Below, in pieces: positions 61,124 to 64,000 of a stretch of DNA of 64,000 nt. Below the pieces are notes generated by a model that was not told the origin of the DNA, did no database searches, and worked only from the letters and a program-made list of their open reading frames with translations. This DNA comes from Campylobacter curvus (GTDB taxonomy: Bacteria > Campylobacterota > Campylobacteria > Campylobacterales > Campylobacteraceae), in the NCBI RefSeq assembly GCF_013372125.1, contig NZ_CP053826.1, forward strand, positions 62,001 to 126,000, read 5' to 3'. Numbering within the stretch: position 1 is the stretch's first letter; the number at the start of each line of letters is the position of its first letter. Position numbers and translations under genes: made by a program.

Positions 61124-62367
61124 CGAGAAAGATCGCTCTTAGCATGCTTGCGTCATGCTCTTTGCTAAACGCCGGCGGCTATAAAGTGCCTGAACAAAGC
61201 GCGGATTCGCTGGGATTGTTAGCCAGCAACGTTGCCATGAGCTTTGGTGCCGATGTGGCCTATTTTAACCCCGCAAATATGATGTTTCTAGACGGTAGGC
61301 ATCATTTCGAGGGCTCTCTTGGCTGGTTTCACATTGGCGAGCTTAAATTTAAAAACGATAACGGCAAGAGCTACAAATCTGAAAATTTTGACTCCCTGGC
61401 TACGACATTTAGCTTCGTTTCGCCTGAATACTATGAAAACTGGCGTTTCGGCCTGGCTTTGGCGGTGCCGGCTGCCGTCGGTATGGCCTGGGAGGATGCA
61501 GATACGGCATTTACGGGCAAGAGATTTAAACTGCAAGTAGTCGAGCTAAATCCAACCGTAGCTTATCGCATAAACGACTCGCTTGCCGTGGCGGTCGGTG
61601 CGAGAGCCGTTTATAGCAAAGGCAAGGTCGCGAGCGATTTTGGAAGTATCGGATACAGAGAGCTTGAAGGGGATAGCATAGACTACGGCTACAATGCGGC
61701 TTTGAGCTTTAGACCGATAGAAAATTTAAGCCTCGCGGCGACTTACCGCTCCAAGGTCAATATGACTATCAAGGGCGATGCAACCGGTACATTTAACAGC
61801 CCGCTTAGAGCGATAAACTACAGCGGAGGAGCAAAAGTGCAGATACCATTGCCAGCTCAGCTAGTCTTGGCTGCGGGGTATAAAATTTCAGATCTCACGC
61901 TTTTACTGGCCTACGAGAGGACGTATTGGTCGAAATTTAAAGGATATGACTTTGAGTATTCAAACAAAAACGCAGCCCAGACGAACTCTCGTTTTGCCGG
62001 GTATTTCAACCGCTTGATGGACGATCCTGTAAATAGAAAATACAGCGACTCAAATACCTACCGCCTAGGAGTGGCGTATGACGCGAGCCAAAGGCTGAGA
62101 CTAATGGCGGGCTTTGCCTACGATCAGGACGTTTCAAACGCCAGAAATACCGGACTTGAGCTACCAAATACCACCTCACGCGCGTATTCTTTTGGCATAA
62201 ATTATAAAATTTCAGAGGCGCTTGAGGTCGCGCTTGGCTATGTCTATCAAGACAGACACCAAAAACGCGCCGAAAATATCCCAAACGGCCAAAACAGCAC
62301 CATTTCGGGAGAATTTGGACGCGGGGCTATACAGATCTTGGCTACAAGCTTTAAATATAATTTTTAG
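61120..62367 (+). CDS. OmpP1/FadL-family outer membrane transporter
   Basis: 415 aa. Signal peptide ([17 protein letters not shown]), then [38 protein letters not shown], the hatch region with the NPAx motif of FadL-type channels, and an even series of beta strands to the terminal Phe (SFKYNF). These 14-strand barrels let hydrophobic compounds, often long-chain fatty acids, cross the outer membrane. The next gene encodes an acyl-CoA ligase, so uptake and activation of fatty acids is a consistent reading. ATG overlaps the nfo stop. Confidence 0.92.
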   Translation: MTRKIALSMLASCSLLNAGGYKVPEQSADSLGLLASNVAMSFGADVAYFNPANMMFLDGRHHFEGSLGWFHIGELKFKNDNGKSYKSENFDSLATTFSFVSPEYYENWRFGLALAVPAAVGMAWEDADTAFTGKRFKLQVVELNPTVAYRINDSLAVAVGARAVYSKGKVASDFGSIGYRELEGDSIDYGYNAALSFRPIENLSLAATYRSKVNMTIKGDATGTFNSPLRAINYSGGAKVQIPLPAQLVLAAGYKISDLTLLLAYERTYWSKFKGYDFEYSNKNAAQTNSRFAGYFNRLMDDPVNRKYSDSNTYRLGVAYDASQRLRLMAGFAYDQDVSNARNTGLELPNTTSRAYSFGINYKISEALEVALGYVYQDRHQKRAENIPNGQNSTISGEFGRGAIQILATSFKYNF

Positions 62368-62375
62368 GCGAAAAT

Positions 62376-64000
62376 ATGCAGTATAAGTATCAAAATCTCT
62401 ACGAAATGCTAAGCGACGTCGCAAAGCAGCGCTTTGGCTGCACGGCGATATTTGACGATAAGCAGAAGATAAAATACGGTGAGCTAAAAAGCAGCGTGGA
62501 TAAGGCCGCGATGTATCTGCAGGCTATCGGCGTGAAATTTGGCGACAAGGTCGGCATGGCGGTCGTAAATTCTCAGGAATTCATCGTTGCTTATCTTGCC
62601 GTGACTGCCATCGGAGCGGTCGCTGTGCCTATGAATACCTTTTTGAAATCGGAGGAATTCTCTTATATTTTAAACGACTGCGGCGCTGAAATTTTGTTTG
62701 CTTCAAGTCAGCTTGCAAAAGAGCTTGCTCCGCTAAACGAGCTAAAGCAGCTACAAAAGATCATTTGGATAGGCGAAGTGCCGAAATCTTTGCAGGTAAC
62801 AAGGCTCGAGCCTAAGCAAAATTTAGACGAAGAATACGGCGAGAGCGTCTATCTGGCACCGGCTTTGCAGCAAGAAAACGGCATCGACGCGCAGTATTTC
62901 AGCCTGCAAGGTGCAAATGAGCGAAATATAAATTTTACCGATCTGTTCTCTCACAAATATACCCTAAGCATCTCCAAAACGCCCGAGATAGACGATCTGG
63001 TGCACATAATCTACACCTCAGGGACGACTGGTAAGCCAAAGGGCGCGATGATAAGCTATAAAAATATTTTCTCAAATATCGAGGGTGCTCACAATAGGTT
63101 CATCGTAAGATCAAGCGATAGATTTATCGTATTTTTACCGATGTTTCATAGCTTTACTCTAACGGCGATGATACTTTTGCCGATGTTCGTGGGAGCGTCG
63201 ATGGTGCTCATAAAGTCGGTCTTTCCTTTCTCAAACGTCCTAAAGCAGACGCTTTTAAAGCGAGTCACCGTATTTTTGGGCATCCCTGCGATATATACGG
63301 CTATCGGCAAGGCGAAAATTCCTTGGTATTTCAGGTGGTTCAATCGCATCCGTCTTTTTATCAGCGGTGCAGCTCCGCTGGCTAAGCAAACTATCGATGA
63401 TTTTAAGGTAAAATTCCCTCATGCCAGGCTGGTCGAGGGATACGGACTTAGCGAGTGCTCTCCCGTAGTCGCGGCAAATTTATATGACAAGCAAAAGAGC
63501 CTGAGCGTAGGGCCGCCGCTTGAGGGATACGAGGTCAAGATTGTAAATGACGAGATGATAGAGGTCGGCACCGGCGAGATAGGCGAGATCATCGTCAAGG
63601 GAGATTGCGTCATGCAGGGCTATTTTGGTATGCCAAACATAACGGACGAAACGATCATAAACGGCTGGCTGAAGACGGGCGATCTTGGCAAGGTCGATGA
63701 CGAGGGCTTCATCTACATCGTCGATCGTAAGAAAGATCTCATCATCTCAAAGGGCATAAATATCTATCCGCGCGAGATAGAGGAGGTGCTTTACAAGCTT
63801 GAAGAGGTCGAAGCCGCCGCAGTCATCGGTATAAAAGACGAGCACGCGGACGAGGAGGTGGCGGCCTTTATCCAGCTAAAAGAGGGTATGGATCTGGACG
63901 AAAAACAGGTCCGTGACTATCTTAAAAAGCATTTGGCGAATTTTAAAATTCCAAAGAGCATCTATTTTGCCGAGCAGTTACCTAGAAATGCGACCGGTAA
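62376..64000 (+). CDS. AMP-binding acyl-CoA ligase, probably long-chain fatty acid type (3' end outside window)
   Basis: At least 541 residues; the frame is open to the window edge, so the stop is not seen. ATG at 62376 lies 8 nt after the FadL-type gene stop. Motifs in order: AMP-binding HIIYTSGTTGKPKGAMISY, FLPMFHSFTLT, VEGYGLSECSPVVAANL, then LKTGDLGKVDDEGFIYIVDRKKDLIISKGINIYPREIEE, and the A10 lysine region IPKSIYFAEQLPRNATGK. The enzyme forms an acyl-adenylate and then acyl-CoA (or loads a carrier protein) from a free fatty acid. The shared operon with a FadL-type porin favours exogenous fatty acids as substrates. Confidence 0.9.
   Translation, partial: MQYKYQNLYEMLSDVAKQRFGCTAIFDDKQKIKYGELKSSVDKAAMYLQAIGVKFGDKVGMAVVNSQEFIVAYLAVTAIGAVAVPMNTFLKSEEFSYILNDCGAEILFASSQLAKELAPLNELKQLQKIIWIGEVPKSLQVTRLEPKQNLDEEYGESVYLAPALQQENGIDAQYFSLQGANERNINFTDLFSHKYTLSISKTPEIDDLVHIIYTSGTTGKPKGAMISYKNIFSNIEGAHNRFIVRSSDRFIVFLPMFHSFTLTAMILLPMFVGASMVLIKSVFPFSNVLKQTLLKRVTVFLGIPAIYTAIGKAKIPWYFRWFNRIRLFISGAAPLAKQTIDDFKVKFPHARLVEGYGLSECSPVVAANLYDKQKSLSVGPPLEGYEVKIVNDEMIEVGTGEIGEIIVKGDCVMQGYFGMPNITDETIINGWLKTGDLGKVDDEGFIYIVDRKKDLIISKGINIYPREIEEVLYKLEEVEAAAVIGIKDEHADEEVAAFIQLKEGMDLDEKQVRDYLKKHLANFKIPKSIYFAEQLPRNATG

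Noticed and set aside
1-64000. Long homopolymer phase-variable tracts
   Set aside because: No G/C run above about five or six was noticed while reading; none sits in a position to switch a gene.
1-64000. CRISPR array
   Set aside because: The repeated elements differ in length, are hundreds of bases apart and have no regular spacers; no cas genes are present.

Overview
The window looks like a chromosomal segment of an epsilonproteobacterium, most likely a Campylobacter of the oral, higher-GC group (C. curvus/rectus/showae-like). This is inferred from gene content and order: thrS-infC separated from rpmI-rplT, dgkA/eptC/xth in the neighbourhood known from C. jejuni, glmM-lspA, rpsT-prfA and nfo next to a small lipoprotein. 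TTG starts with AAGGA ribosome binding sites are frequent, AAATTT is abundant, and genes are packed with short ATGA/TTGA overlaps. No 16S sequence is present, so the species is not settled.

Layout. 1-4.6 kb: 3' part of a TonB-dependent (haem-type) receptor, rarA and an alanine/glycine symporter. 4.6-5.9 kb: a decayed SnoaL/NTF2-like gene with two in-frame stops and two copies of a non-coding inverted-repeat element. 5.9-15 kb: DUF2625, purM, coaE-dapF, rpmI-rplT, a C69 dipeptidase, metE with a possible leader peptide, and a MetF-like reductase. 15-16.9 kb: three consecutive broken genes (epimerase, DedA, glycosyltransferase). 17-20.5 kb: a periplasmic flavin reductase operon (Tat flavoprotein, tetrahaem cytochrome, NrfH/NapC-type quinol dehydrogenase, degenerate response regulator). 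20.7-26.4 kb: tRNA-Val, a calcium-loop protein, MbfA-type ferritin-VIT protein, thrS-infC and an acetyltransferase. 26.4-31.2 kb: a PIN-like protein and proB, proA, proC with an Mrr endonuclease remnant between proA and proC. 31.2-40.8 kb: DUF4299 between gene debris, the glmM-lspA-TM2-hemJ-unknown-pycA run, rpsT-prfA, a molbindin, and dgkA with a small winged-helix gene. 41-47.4 kb: a second Tat flavoprotein, eptC, xth, mntP, a methyltransferase and a thioesterase. 47.4-52.4 kb: a Fur/Zur-like regulator divergent from a zinc uptake operon (znuA, a DUF1007-NicO fusion, znuC, znuB). 52.6-64 kb: a pilin-like protein, two paralogous EamA transporters, DUF4197, a dihaem cytochrome peroxidase overlapping an EAL protein, tRNA-Glu, a lipoprotein, nfo, a FadL-type porin and the start of an acyl-CoA ligase.

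Functional links. Proline synthesis from glutamate is complete (proB, proA, proC). The flavin reductase operon forms a plausible electron path from quinol through two tetrahaem cytochromes to a periplasmic FAD enzyme; the second flavoprotein has no cytochrome gene beside it. Zinc uptake shows a regulator, a 15-bp palindrome before znuA and a four-gene overlapping operon. FadL-type porin plus acyl-CoA ligase suggest fatty acid uptake and activation.

The least expected feature is a family of roughly 240-390 bp non-coding elements with imperfect terminal inverted repeats (GGCTCT...). Two copies are flanked by identical 8-bp direct repeats, and one further copy appears to supply the last codons and stop of a transporter gene. 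This fits a MITE-like non-autonomous transposon. No transposase gene is visible in the window.
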